Positions 50,666 to 59,970 of a stretch of 64,000 nucleotides of DNA are shown one piece after another. Positions within the stretch are counted from its first letter, which is position 1. Every line of letters begins with the position of its first letter. Source of the DNA: Bruticola sp004554425 (GTDB lineage Bacteria; Vulcanimicrobiota; Xenobia; Xenobiales; Xenobiaceae). Position numbers and translations under genes: made by a program. The notes beneath the pieces were generated by a model that saw nothing but the letters and a program-made list of their open reading frames with translations, did not search any database and was not told the DNA's origin. The stretch spans positions 1 to 64,000 of the forward strand of contig CATXCY010000007.1 of NCBI GenBank assembly GCA_958366945.1. Reading direction: 5' to 3'.

Positions 50666-52267
50666 ATGAATTGGAATGAAGCCATCGAAAGGCTAGAAGC
50701 CAAGAGAGCCAAAGCTCTACTGGGCGGCGGCCAGGAGAGAATCGACAAACAGCACCAGTCCGGTAAACTGACTGCCCGCGAACGCTTGGAAAAATTACTC
50801 GATCCGGGTACGTTTGTAGAGACAGACAACTTTGTAGAATCGCGCATTGACGATTTTGATTTAGACAAAAGACGTGCCCTGGGTGATGGTGTAATTACCG
50901 GTTATGGTGAAATTGGCGGTCGTTTAGTTTTTGTTTACAGCGAAGACTTTACCGTTATTGGCGGAACTTTAGGTGAATATCATTCAATGAAGATCTGTCG
51001 GCTCCAAGACATGGCTATGGAAGCTAAAGCTCCTATCATTTGCATAAATGACAGCGGCGGCGCTCGTATTGAAGAAGGTATTTGCTCATTAAGCGGATAT
51101 GCTGGCATGTTCCAACGTCATACCCTGGCTTCCGGCGTCATTCCTCAAATTGCTCTAATTTTGGGGCCGTGCTCTGGCGGCGCTTGCTACGCTCCGGCTA
51201 TTTGCGACTTTATCTTTATGGTACGTGGCGTCTCCAAGATGTTTATCACAGGCCCCAACGTCGTAAAGACGGTAATTGGCGAAGAAGTGTCTGTGGAGCA
51301 ATTAGGTGGAGCCGACATACATGCTCATAAGAGCGGCGTTTCCCACTTTACTTACGATTCAGAATACGAATGCTTGATGGGCGTGCGTCAATTGCTCAGC
51401 TACTTGCCTCAATCTTATGTAGCTTCTTTACCTAGCAACACTCCCAAGCAAGCTTCCTTCTTTGGAAGTATTTCCAATTTATTCAAACATAATAAAGATA
51501 TCGAAACTGCTGATAGGTGTCACACTTTAACTAGCATCGTCCCCGACAACAGCAAAAAATCATACGATGTCAAAGAAGTAATCGATATTATTTTCGACGC
51601 TGGCAGCTTTATGGAAGTGCAAAAAGAATTTGCTGCCAACATCGTAGTCGGTTTCAGCCGTTTAGGAGGAGACGTCGTAGGCGTAGTGGCCAACCAAGCC
51701 AATTGTATGGCTGGTTCTTTAGACTATCACGCTTCCGATAAAGCTGCCCGCTTTATCCGCTTCTGCGATTGCTTTAATATTCCGTTAGTTACCTTAGTTG
51801 ACGTACCCGCCTTCTTACCCGGCACTCAGCAAGAGCACAACGGTATTATTCGCCACGGCGCCAAGATGCTTTACGCCTACTCCGAAGCTACAGTGCCTAA
51901 GATCACACTGATTATGCGCAAAGCTTACGGTGGAGCTTATATTGCCATGAACTCTAAGAATATGGGCGCCGACTATGTTTACGCTTGGCCTATTGCCGAA
52001 ATTGCCGTAATGGGTGCTGAAGGCGCTGTCAATATCGCCTTCAAAAAACGTATTAAAGCGGCCGAAGATCCTCTGGCAGAAAAAGCTAAATGCATAGCTG
52101 AATACGAAGAGCGTTTCCTCAACCCTTACGAGGCTGCTTCCAAAGGTTTCATTACCGAAGTGATTCATCCTAAAGAGTCACGCACTAAATTGCGCAGTGC
52201 TTTGCAAGCTTTAAGCACCAAAGATATTAGCCATCCGGCTAAAAAACACGGTAATATTCCTCTCTAA
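50666..52267 (+). CDS. Acyl-CoA carboxylase carboxyltransferase subunit (MmdA/PccB-like)
   Basis: 533 residues in two crotonase-like halves. RIDKQHQSGKLTARERLEKLLDPGTF and GGTLGEYHSMKICRLQDMA in the first half, ICINDSGGARIEEG and GPCSGGACYAPAI the oxyanion-hole and CoA-binding motifs, and DVPAFLPGTQQEHNGIIRHGAKMLYAYSEATVPKI with RKAYGGAYIAMNSK in the second half. Family members are propionyl-CoA carboxylase beta or the alpha subunit of sodium-pumping methylmalonyl-CoA decarboxylase. No biotin carrier or membrane decarboxylase subunit is nearby, so the partner is encoded elsewhere. The start is at MNWNEAIERLE, with AAGAGGTG upstream; the frame extends 20 codons before it. Confidence 0.9.
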   Translation: MNWNEAIERLEAKRAKALLGGGQERIDKQHQSGKLTARERLEKLLDPGTFVETDNFVESRIDDFDLDKRRALGDGVITGYGEIGGRLVFVYSEDFTVIGGTLGEYHSMKICRLQDMAMEAKAPIICINDSGGARIEEGICSLSGYAGMFQRHTLASGVIPQIALILGPCSGGACYAPAICDFIFMVRGVSKMFITGPNVVKTVIGEEVSVEQLGGADIHAHKSGVSHFTYDSEYECLMGVRQLLSYLPQSYVASLPSNTPKQASFFGSISNLFKHNKDIETADRCHTLTSIVPDNSKKSYDVKEVIDIIFDAGSFMEVQKEFAANIVVGFSRLGGDVVGVVANQANCMAGSLDYHASDKAARFIRFCDCFNIPLVTLVDVPAFLPGTQQEHNGIIRHGAKMLYAYSEATVPKITLIMRKAYGGAYIAMNSKNMGADYVYAWPIAEIAVMGAEGAVNIAFKKRIKAAEDPLAEKAKCIAEYEERFLNPYEAASKGFITEVIHPKESRTKLRSALQALSTKDISHPAKKHGNIPL

Positions 52268-52322
52268 CTAAAGTCGGGCCGTTTTTGGCTAAAAATACAA
52301 ATTCGGCCCTATCCCAAACTAT

Positions 52323-52712
52323 TTAATATTTGACCGTTTTGGGATCGATAGCTGGGAAATCATCGTTTTTGAAAGTAACTTCCGCCTTTTGATCGTCAGG
52401 ACGCAGCTCTACCCATTTTTTAGCCGTTTCATTATGAATTTCGGCTTCAACCTTTATAGAGCCCCATTTTTCAATTTTGAAAGTTTCGGAGCTGTTTTTC
52501 CATACAGAGCCCTGATTGCGCCCGTCCAACATTATATAAATAGGAAAATCGGCGTCATTTTGTACTTTAACTTCACACCTAGGCTCTCTTCTGTGGTGGC
52601 GTCTTCCTGGAGGCGGCGGCCCCCAAGGCTCGGCAGCAGCCATTTCGGCACAAATACCTATAAAAAATACGGAAAGAAGAAAAATAATACCGATTATTTT
52701 ATTTTTTTTCAT
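52323..52712 (-). CDS. Small exported protein, unknown function
   Basis: 129 residues. MKKNKIIGIIFLLSVFFIGICAEMAAAEP is a clear signal peptide with an AAA-E cleavage site. The mature protein starts with a Pro/Arg/His-rich segment (WGPPPPGRRHHRREPR), which may bind metal or nucleic acid, and a beta-rich domain (CEVKVQNDADFPIYIMLDGRNQ, IKVEAEIHNETAKKWVEL). The start is fixed by AAAGGAGAG before the ATG giving MKKNK; the frame extends 12 codons further. No family recognised. Confidence 0.65.
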   Translation of the reverse strand: MKKNKIIGIIFLLSVFFIGICAEMAAAEPWGPPPPGRRHHRREPRCEVKVQNDADFPIYIMLDGRNQGSVWKNSSETFKIEKWGSIKVEAEIHNETAKKWVELRPDDQKAEVTFKNDDFPAIDPKTVKY

Positions 52713-52764
52713 AGGAACTCTCCTTTCAAAATATCGCACTATATACAAACCTAGTACAATTTTA

Positions 52765-55332
52765 TTACGCTAGGAAATCATCCTCCAGAGCCAAACCAGA
52801 CAGATGGCGCTGTACTTGACTGAAAGAATCTAGCAACTCGGAAGCACTGCGATAGAGAGCTGAACTTTGCAAATCCAACTTTTCAGAGGACTCCGGCTTA
52901 AGGAAATGGCCCACTAACAAGCCCTTTTCCTGGCTATCCAACTTGAGCAAGTTCAGCTGCTCCAGAACTTTTAAAGCTCGATGCAAAGTAATTGTTTCTA
53001 ACTTTAATTCTTGAGCCGCCACCTTTATTTGATTTTCTGTAAGCTTAAATCCATTTTTTCCCTGTTTGGTAAGGCGCATTACTAAGCAGTAAACATTTTT
53101 CATAATCTCACGATCCAGCGCGTAAACTTTTAACTTGCGCTTTAAGCGGAATAACTGGACATAATCGAAAAGCACATGAATTTGCTTAGCGCCGACAATG
53201 CAAGGATGGTTGAAAAATTCTATTTGCAAAGGAGGTGCAGCCAAAATTACCTGTTTGTAAGGCTCAGCTTGATAAAAAGCAACCTTATCTGCTTGGGAGC
53301 CAACATAAGTTTCCAAGGAAGTCACAATTTTGGCTAATTTGCAATTGGTCATATCCGCAAATTGTGCACCCATATCAGTAACGACTAAAACAGAAGAGCC
53401 GTCCTCAAGTTTTTCAGCTTGACATAAACGTTTAATATACAACTTTTTATTAAGAACTTGGCGGCTATCTACTAAGCGTTGAGAAATTCGGCTATGAGCA
53501 AAGACACTAGCTAAATAACGCTGGCGATCTAAATTGTTGACTATACGATCAGCTTCTTCAAAAGGAGAAAAGACTTCGTTTTGCTCAACTTCAGCAGGCA
53601 GTAGAGCAGCCGTTCTGGGATCAGGTGCTACAAAATCACGAATAGTAATTTGTAATTCGCGACGGCCTCTAAAGATATTCTCTTCTACATTGTAAAGAAA
53701 GCTTATAGTACAATTTTTAATATCTAGAGTAGCTAAATCTTTGACCTTATTGAAAGCAATAGCTTTAATAGGAGCTTTACCCAGAGGGAAATTGTCATCA
53801 ACTACTTGCATAGAAACGCTAGTGCCAAAAGCGCCCATAGGTTTAAGACGACTGACAACATGCACATCTTTAGCTAAAAAGAGCGGCTTTTCGTTTTCTT
53901 TACCAGTAGGCTCCAAACGATCTAATTCACGAATAAGCTCCATATCCAGCTTATGAATAGGCAATAGACAATCAACTTTTTTCTTGGGAGGCTTGATATC
54001 AAGCTGGCGGCAAGCCTGACGCAATGCCTGGGCAAATTGCGCTTCATAACCAGCTTTTAAAGTAAAGCCACCAGCATTGGCGTGGCCGCCGTATTTATCC
54101 AAGCAATCGGTACAAAGATTGAGAATATCTAGTAAATTGATGCCCTCCGGCGCCCTACCACTGCCCATTATTTGCCCATTATCATCTATATCAGTACCGA
54201 CAAAAACTGGCACACGATAGGTATCCATTAAACGCTGAGCACTTAAACCTAAAATGCCCTTATGCCAAGTGCCATAGACAAAAATACAAGAGCGTTTGCT
54301 CTCACCGTCTTTATCTAATATTTCTTCAATTTCTCTAAATACTTCTTGCTCTACTTTATGGCGTTCCTGACTCAGTTCCAAAAGACGGCTTACCTTCATT
54401 CGACAAACGTCAATATTTTGCGCCAGCATTAAATCGAGAGCACATTGCGGGCTGTCCATACGTCCGCAAGCATTGATTTTGGGGCCAACAGAAAAGCTCA
54501 TAGATTGAGCGTTGATAGCTTCGGGGCTAATTTTACAACCTTCAGCCAAAGCCTTAAAGCAAGGGCGTTCTAAAGAAGCAAAAATAGGCATTCCCAGCAT
54601 AGTTAGAACACGATTTTCGCCCTTCATAGGCACCATATCGCACAAAGTAGCCAAAGCGACCATATCTAAATAGCGACGCGGCTCAGGCAAAGAGTGGCGC
54701 TTATAAACAGCACAAAGCAATTTCCAAGCTACACCAGCGCCACATAACTTAGTAAAAGGATAGTCGTGCCCCTCTAAATTGGCATTGACGAAAACATCAG
54801 GCTCAGCGGCTTCGCCTTCAATTTGGTGATGATCGGTTACTATTACTTTCAATCCCTGATTACGAGCGTAACTTACATTGGCAGCGCTGGAAGATCCGCA
54901 ATCGACAGTAATTAGCAAACTGGCTCCATACTTTACAGCCGCTTCTACACCTTCTTGAGATAAACCGAAGCCTTCAGAAAAGCGATGTGGCAAATGGCAC
55001 TCAACTTGCGCATTAAGATTACGCAATCCTAAAATTATAATAGAAGCGGCCGTAATGCCATCGACATCGTAGTCACCACAAACAAAAATTTTTTCTTCTT
55101 TTTTTAGAGCCGTTACAATTAGTTCCGCTGCTTCGGCTACGCCAGGATAAGTTTCGGCGGCATATACTTCGCCACTATCAGCATGGAAATAGTTTTCTAC
55201 TTGTTCTATAGTTTTTAAGCCTCTATTTATCAGCAAATGAGCCAATAAATTGCTACAACGACAGCCTTTGGCTATTTGCTTTATCAATTCAGTATCAGGC
55301 TTATGAATTTCTATACTTTGTGAATCAATCAT
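52765..55332 (-). CDS. recJ: Single-stranded-DNA-specific exonuclease RecJ
   Basis: 855 residues. FVCGDYDVDGITAASIIILGL and IVTDHHQIEGE supply the DHH phosphoesterase motifs, GAGVAWKLL and GPKINACGRMD follow, and the DHHA1 part has YGGHANAGGFTLKAGYE. RecJ degrades single-stranded DNA 5' to 3' in recombination and repair. The C-terminal 280 residues, beyond the OB fold, look helical and resemble a winged-helix-containing extension (LTENQIKVAAQELKLETITLHRALKVLEQLNLL), longer than in E. coli RecJ. I place the start at the ATG giving MIDSQSIEIHKP because the TTG seven codons upstream falls within the terminator of the preceding gene. Confidence 0.93.
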   Translation of the reverse strand: MIDSQSIEIHKPDTELIKQIAKGCRCSNLLAHLLINRGLKTIEQVENYFHADSGEVYAAETYPGVAEAAELIVTALKKEEKIFVCGDYDVDGITAASIIILGLRNLNAQVECHLPHRFSEGFGLSQEGVEAAVKYGASLLITVDCGSSSAANVSYARNQGLKVIVTDHHQIEGEAAEPDVFVNANLEGHDYPFTKLCGAGVAWKLLCAVYKRHSLPEPRRYLDMVALATLCDMVPMKGENRVLTMLGMPIFASLERPCFKALAEGCKISPEAINAQSMSFSVGPKINACGRMDSPQCALDLMLAQNIDVCRMKVSRLLELSQERHKVEQEVFREIEEILDKDGESKRSCIFVYGTWHKGILGLSAQRLMDTYRVPVFVGTDIDDNGQIMGSGRAPEGINLLDILNLCTDCLDKYGGHANAGGFTLKAGYEAQFAQALRQACRQLDIKPPKKKVDCLLPIHKLDMELIRELDRLEPTGKENEKPLFLAKDVHVVSRLKPMGAFGTSVSMQVVDDNFPLGKAPIKAIAFNKVKDLATLDIKNCTISFLYNVEENIFRGRRELQITIRDFVAPDPRTAALLPAEVEQNEVFSPFEEADRIVNNLDRQRYLASVFAHSRISQRLVDSRQVLNKKLYIKRLCQAEKLEDGSSVLVVTDMGAQFADMTNCKLAKIVTSLETYVGSQADKVAFYQAEPYKQVILAAPPLQIEFFNHPCIVGAKQIHVLFDYVQLFRLKRKLKVYALDREIMKNVYCLVMRLTKQGKNGFKLTENQIKVAAQELKLETITLHRALKVLEQLNLLKLDSQEKGLLVGHFLKPESSEKLDLQSSALYRSASELLDSFSQVQRHLSGLALEDDFLA

Positions 55333-55351
55333 ATTGTAAAAATCTATAAAC

Positions 55352-55379
55352 AAAAAATAGGCGCCTTTCTAGGGCGCCT
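55352..55379 (-). terminator. Terminator of the RsuA-like gene
   Basis: AGGCGCC (55359-55365) pairs with GGCGCCT (55373-55379), followed by six T on the minus strand. It lies just after the RsuA-like stop at 55387 and upstream of the recJ ATG at 55332. Confidence 0.8.
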
Positions 55380-55386
55380 GTCAATT

Positions 55387-56160
55387 TTATAATGTTTGCA
55401 ACTCTTCATTAGTCAAGAAGCGCCACTGTCCCACTTCCAAGCCTTTCAGATCTAAACCGGCGAAACTTACTCTATGAAGTTTTGTCACTAAATTATCTAA
55501 GGCTAAAAACATGCGTTTAACTTGATGGTAGCGCCCTTCAGTTAAGGTAAGGAGTAAATGATCGCTCTCCTCCAAATTGGCCTCTTGAGCTTGAGTAATA
55601 GCCAAAGTGGCTTGCTCAGCACATAAAATCTCGGCTTGACCTTCAGGCAACAGCGAGCACTTAGCAGGCAGTAAAGGCTTGCTTTCTCCTTCTAAGTGTA
55701 AGCCGCCTTCGCGCAAAAATTGTACGCGCCAATCGGCTATAGGCTTTTCCAGCCACACTTCATATACTTTATCAGCATGATGTTTGGGAGAAATCAACCG
55801 ATGGTTGAGATCTCCATCATCAGTAAAAAGCAAAGCTCCAGTAGTATCTTTATCTAAACGACCTACGCTAGCCACTTGAGGACGGCGCCGGTTGAAACGT
55901 TCCGGCAATAATTCATAGATTAGCTGCCCTTTGTCGTCGTGGCTACAAACAAAGCCTTGCGGCTTATACATCAAAATGTAAAGTTTTTCTGGATCGAGAG
56001 GCTCGCCTCGAAAGAGAATATCTTCTGCTTCAACCTTTTGCTTAGCCAAAAGTTTGACTCCGTGGATGGAGCTAACTTCACCTAGGCGGATTAGCTTATC
56101 TACTTCGCTGCGATTGCATAGGCCGCGTTCAGAAAGCAATTTATCGAGACGAACCTTCAT
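55387..56160 (-). CDS. RsuA/RluB-family pseudouridine synthase
   Basis: 257 residues: an N-terminal S4 domain (RLDKLLSERGLCNRSEVDKLIRLGEVSS) and a catalytic domain with YKPQGFVCS, ASVGRLDKDTTGALLFTDDGDLNHRLISPKHHADKVYEVWL (nucleophilic Asp in GRLDKD) and TEGRYHQVKRMFLALDN. It modifies rRNA; RsuA acts at U516 of 16S rRNA and RluB/RluE at 23S sites, and specificity cannot be read here. It sits 29 bases after the methyltransferase gene in the same direction, an rRNA-modification pair. Confidence 0.9.
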   Translation of the reverse strand: MKVRLDKLLSERGLCNRSEVDKLIRLGEVSSIHGVKLLAKQKVEAEDILFRGEPLDPEKLYILMYKPQGFVCSHDDKGQLIYELLPERFNRRRPQVASVGRLDKDTTGALLFTDDGDLNHRLISPKHHADKVYEVWLEKPIADWRVQFLREGGLHLEGESKPLLPAKCSLLPEGQAEILCAEQATLAITQAQEANLEESDHLLLTLTEGRYHQVKRMFLALDNLVTKLHRVSFAGLDLKGLEVGQWRFLTNEELQTL

Positions 56161-56189
56161 AATATTTCAGCCTTTCTTGGCTAGACTAC

Positions 56190-57683
56190 TTAGTGGGCGC
56201 TGCTACCAATGGGATTGGAAGCCATAAACACTTTGAAGCCGTTATTTTCTGCCACTTTTTCGTAAGTTTTGAAGTACTCGGCCAAAGTCTCTTCGTAGGG
56301 TAAGGTGCGATTGACCACTACATATAATACGCCACGCCAAGTCAGAGCTCGAGAGGCACTGGCCACAAATTCACGTCCCAAATTGATTACGCGAGTCTGT
56401 CCCTGATGAAAAGGCGGATTCATAACGATCCAGTCATATTGCTCAGCAGGCACATCGGAAATAACATCGGCCCAGCTGTAACCTAAACGCACTTTGGGAT
56501 TCGTTCCCTTAAGCTGCTTTTTAGCTGCAGCCAGAGCCATATATTCATCTTCAAAAAGATCGATGCGGCTAATTTCACCAGCCAGGCAAGAGCGCGATTC
56601 CAAAGCAGCTTTAGTAAGGAAACCGTTGGCACAGCCCAAATCGGCACCTACTCCTCTGAGCTGAGCTTTCGTTTTAATATATTCGGCCAATAATTTTGAA
56701 CCGCCGTCAGCCTTATTCCAGCTGAAAATACCAGGACGAGAAAGCAAGCCACTGTCCTCACAAAGACGATAATTGAAGCCTTCTTCCCATTTGTTCAATA
56801 ACTCAGCCATTTGCTCTTTTTCTTGAAGATTGGCCGGGACTTTGATAGAGAATGTACGGCAGTGGAACTTAGATTGCTGAGCACTTAAAGGTACATATTC
56901 GCTCATAGACTTCTCGAAGCTGCCGGCTCCTAAGCTATTGGCGATAGAAAAGACGATCTGACCTCCAGCTTTAACAGAGCGCAAAGCACGAGCAAAGTTC
57001 ACATAATTTTCGGCCCGCGAAGAAGTGCCTAAAATCAGAGCGGCATCATAAACAGCCTTAAATTCTCGGTTTTCTTCCCAAGGCTGAGCAATGCCAACTT
57101 CAGGTACAACATCAGCTGGATAATTTACAAAAAGCAAACATTCAGCGCTTTGGCGATGCACTCTGTCTTTGGGATTGAGCGTATGAGCTGCCAAACGGCG
57201 ATAAGCTCGGGCCGAACTTTGCTCGCAAGTAATGCAACCATTGTAGGAATAAGCAAAGCTATTTAAGCCGGAGGTAGAATCTTGATAAAAAAGCTCAGGC
57301 GTAAAATGGGCTCGCAAGAAGAGCCATTCTTGGCAAGAGGCAAAAAGTTCGGAATATTTATCCAAGAATAAAGAGAGCGACTTTAAAGCTACTTCTTGTT
57401 CAGGACTAACCGGAGCCTGAGCTTCGCGCAAGGAACGCTGACGGCGACGAGCTTTTTGAGCAGCAGCGACTAATTCGGCAGAATCGGCATATTCTGGATT
57501 GATAACACGCCCACGGGAAGAGCGATCACTGCGCTCGCGTCCGTAAGAACGGTCGCCGCGGCCAGCAGATGAAGATGAGCTGGCATAGCTGCGGGAATCG
57601 GTGCGGCGTTCTTTGCTGAAGCCGTACCCACCACGACGATCACGTGAATTACGGGAGCTCTTCGAGCGTTTGAATAAGGGCAT
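56190..57683 (-). CDS. RsmC/RlmG-like rRNA methyltransferase with basic disordered N-terminus
   Basis: 497 residues. The first 85 are Arg/Ser/Gly-rich (RSKSSRNSRDRRGG, GRGDRSYGRERSDRSSRGR) and likely disordered and RNA-binding. Then comes a diverged first methyltransferase-like half, as in RsmC, and the active domain with GADLGCANGFLTKAAL (SAM motif I) and WIVMNPPFHQGQTR (motif IV, NPPF, N2-guanine methylation). The C-terminus LYVVVNRTLPYEETLAEYF matches RsmC/RlmG. AAGGAG precedes the ATG. Target guanine in 16S or 23S rRNA is undetermined. Confidence 0.87.
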   Translation of the reverse strand: MPLFKRSKSSRNSRDRRGGYGFSKERRTDSRSYASSSSSAGRGDRSYGRERSDRSSRGRVINPEYADSAELVAAAQKARRRQRSLREAQAPVSPEQEVALKSLSLFLDKYSELFASCQEWLFLRAHFTPELFYQDSTSGLNSFAYSYNGCITCEQSSARAYRRLAAHTLNPKDRVHRQSAECLLFVNYPADVVPEVGIAQPWEENREFKAVYDAALILGTSSRAENYVNFARALRSVKAGGQIVFSIANSLGAGSFEKSMSEYVPLSAQQSKFHCRTFSIKVPANLQEKEQMAELLNKWEEGFNYRLCEDSGLLSRPGIFSWNKADGGSKLLAEYIKTKAQLRGVGADLGCANGFLTKAALESRSCLAGEISRIDLFEDEYMALAAAKKQLKGTNPKVRLGYSWADVISDVPAEQYDWIVMNPPFHQGQTRVINLGREFVASASRALTWRGVLYVVVNRTLPYEETLAEYFKTYEKVAENNGFKVFMASNPIGSSAH

Positions 57684-57913
57684 AAATATTGTATTCTCCT
57701 TGATTTTGTCACAACAAACTTTAGCTTGAAGATTCTTTATCGAATGGCTGGCTTTCCTCCTCTTAGATGAGCGGAAGGACAGGAAGAAACCGACACAACA
57801 TAGAATGGAATGTGCGTTTTGACGCGTTAGGCAGTGCCAGTCGGCAGTAAAAATCTTCCTACCTTTTCCGACAGTACTCGCCCAATCGATAGTTTTTTGG
57901 AGACAGAAACCAC

Positions 57914-59035
57914 ATGGACTCTATAGCAGATAAGCACATAAATGGCGATATAGCAGCACAAGAGAGCCATCCGGCCGACGATAACGGCAGACCGCCCATC
58001 GATGACAGAACCCGCACTTTAATGGCTGTCGGCGATCTGCACGGCGATTATTATCGTTTGCTCCGCTATTTGAGAGAAATGGATTTTTTGCTTCCAGGTA
58101 CTATCTCTTGGAACCCCAAAGCGGATCGCGTCGACCTTATCTTTATTGGCGACTACGTAGACTGGCGCGGAGAGCCTTTGGAAGCACCTTTTGATCAAAC
58201 TAACAACAATGCGATTGAAGGGCCGCGCAAAATTTTAGAGTTGATCGTAAGTTTGCAAAAAGATATGGCTCGTTTACGCCGTTTCGATCCCAATTTCGAC
58301 AGTCGTTTTTATCCAATTTTAGGAAACCACGACTTAATGATGATCGCTTCTGCCAAAGTGACCAATTATCTCAGTACCGACTTTATTAACAACACACTCT
58401 TAACTAGTCGTATTTATCCTTTGCTCAGACGCCAGCTTTCCGATAAAGGCTTAGATTCCGATCAAATTGAGGAAGCTATGGGCTTTATTAACTGGTGGTA
58501 TCAAGGTGGAGAAGGCACAGCCGAAGGTTTTGGTGGCTTGGAAAAATGGGCCGAAGTAATGCACAACGGCGCTTACCAATATTTAGAAGACAATCTTTAT
58601 TTGGGCGTAATTGTCAATAACAGATTATTCGCCCATTCAGTACCAGATAATCGCGAATATTGGCGTCCCATGCAAGAGCTGGCCGAATTGCCAGAAAGTA
58701 CTTATTTGGCAGCCAGAGAAAGCTTTATTTGGGGACGTCGCGTTTGGGGATACGATTATCAATCTGGTACCCGCACCTCTCAGTTTACCGATAAAGAGAT
58801 GCAAAGCATGCTCGATGGCTTCCAGTGCACAAGTTGCGTAATCGGACACACGCCTTTATCTCGTGACACAGATCACGTACGCGCTTACGATGATAGAGTA
58901 ATAAATATCGACGTACATGGCTGTCCTGGCTCTAAAGCTTTTATCGAAACTTACACCCCTACTCCCACTAGTACCAACGCTCCTCTGCGTTCGCGTGTTA
59001 TAGCAGATTCTGATGCCGAATGTCGTACACTGTAA
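57914..59035 (+). CDS. Calcineurin-like metallophosphoesterase
   Basis: 373 residues. AVGDLHGDYYRLLRYLREM (D-H metal ligands), LIFIGDYVDWRGEP (GDxxDR-like), ILGNHDLMMI (GNHD) and VIGHTPLSRDTD with INIDVHGCPGS (GH and terminal His) are the PPP-type dinuclear metal site. The WRG in place of the usual R-G spacing marks a bacterial subgroup. A long helical insertion lies between GNHD and the last His motifs. It is cytoplasmic and could be a protein or nucleotide phosphatase. It overlaps the moxR gene by 16 bases, so the two are made together. Confidence 0.85.
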   Translation: MDSIADKHINGDIAAQESHPADDNGRPPIDDRTRTLMAVGDLHGDYYRLLRYLREMDFLLPGTISWNPKADRVDLIFIGDYVDWRGEPLEAPFDQTNNNAIEGPRKILELIVSLQKDMARLRRFDPNFDSRFYPILGNHDLMMIASAKVTNYLSTDFINNTLLTSRIYPLLRRQLSDKGLDSDQIEEAMGFINWWYQGGEGTAEGFGGLEKWAEVMHNGAYQYLEDNLYLGVIVNNRLFAHSVPDNREYWRPMQELAELPESTYLAARESFIWGRRVWGYDYQSGTRTSQFTDKEMQSMLDGFQCTSCVIGHTPLSRDTDHVRAYDDRVINIDVHGCPGSKAFIETYTPTPTSTNAPLRSRVIADSDAECRTL

Positions 59036-59970
59036 AACAAGTTAGTCATCTTGCCGATTTATTGTTAGATAATATAAGCTCTGTCATTTTTGACCAAGAG
59101 TTAAATATTAAGTTGGCTTTGGCTACTGTTTTAAGCGAAGGCAATATGCTTTTTGAAGATGTACCCGGCGTAGGTAAAACTATGCTTTGCCGGGCTTTAG
59201 CCAAATCGGTGGGTGGAGTTTTCGCCCGTTTGCAATGCACCCCCGATTTGTTGCCTTCGGATTTGCTTGGCACTAACATTTATAGTAGAAAAAACGAAGA
59301 TTTCGTATTTTATCCTGGACCAGTCTTTAGCAATGTCCTTTTGGCCGACGAGCTTAATCGCGCTACTCCGAAAATGCAATCGGCTCTTTTGGAATGTATG
59401 GAAGAGCGCCAAGTAACCGTCAATGGCGGCGAATCTTATCGCTTACCTAAGCCTTTTATTGTCGCAGCCACACAAAATCCTATAGAGTATGAAGGCACTT
59501 TCAGTTTGCCTGAAGCCCAACTAGATCGTTTTACTGTAAAGTTGAGTTTGGGCTACCCTAGCCCCAAAGCCGAAATGTATATGCTTAAAGTCCAAAAGCA
59601 AAAGCATCCCATAGAAAGCTTAAAAAGTGTATGCACCGCAGAGCAATTGAGCTCTGCTTTAGAGACCGTGCGCTCAGTACAAGTAAGCGATGCAACCATT
59701 AGATATATCATAGATATAGTAGCAGCTACGCGCCAAACGAAACACTTAAAATTAGGAGCTAGTCCCAGAGCCTCTCAAGCTCTTTACCGTATGAGCCAAG
59801 CTTGGGCTATATTAAATGGAAGGAACTATGCTATCCCAGATGACGTACAGCAATTGGCTCCTTACATATTGCCTCATCGCCTAATCACCAACCAAAGAAA
59901 TAATGTAATGGAAATTTTAGGTGAAATTTTGGCCAACGTACCGGTAGTTCAAAGTATACAAAAAAACTAG
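59020..59970 (+). CDS. MoxR-family AAA+ ATPase
   Basis: 316 residues. NMLFEDVPGVGKTMLCRALAKSVGG (Walker A), GTNIYSRKNEDFVFYPGPVF, LADELNRATPKMQSALLECMEERQVTV (Walker B and sensor region) and VAATQNPIEYEGTFSLPEAQLDRF are diagnostic of MoxR. These chaperone-like ATPases usually act with DUF58 and von Willebrand factor A proteins, none of which are in this window. The start ATG lies inside the end of the metallophosphoesterase gene, so a functional link to that enzyme is likely. It converges on the HAD gene with a 4-base overlap. Confidence 0.92.
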   Translation: MSYTVKQVSHLADLLLDNISSVIFDQELNIKLALATVLSEGNMLFEDVPGVGKTMLCRALAKSVGGVFARLQCTPDLLPSDLLGTNIYSRKNEDFVFYPGPVFSNVLLADELNRATPKMQSALLECMEERQVTVNGGESYRLPKPFIVAATQNPIEYEGTFSLPEAQLDRFTVKLSLGYPSPKAEMYMLKVQKQKHPIESLKSVCTAEQLSSALETVRSVQVSDATIRYIIDIVAATRQTKHLKLGASPRASQALYRMSQAWAILNGRNYAIPDDVQQLAPYILPHRLITNQRNNVMEILGEILANVPVVQSIQKN

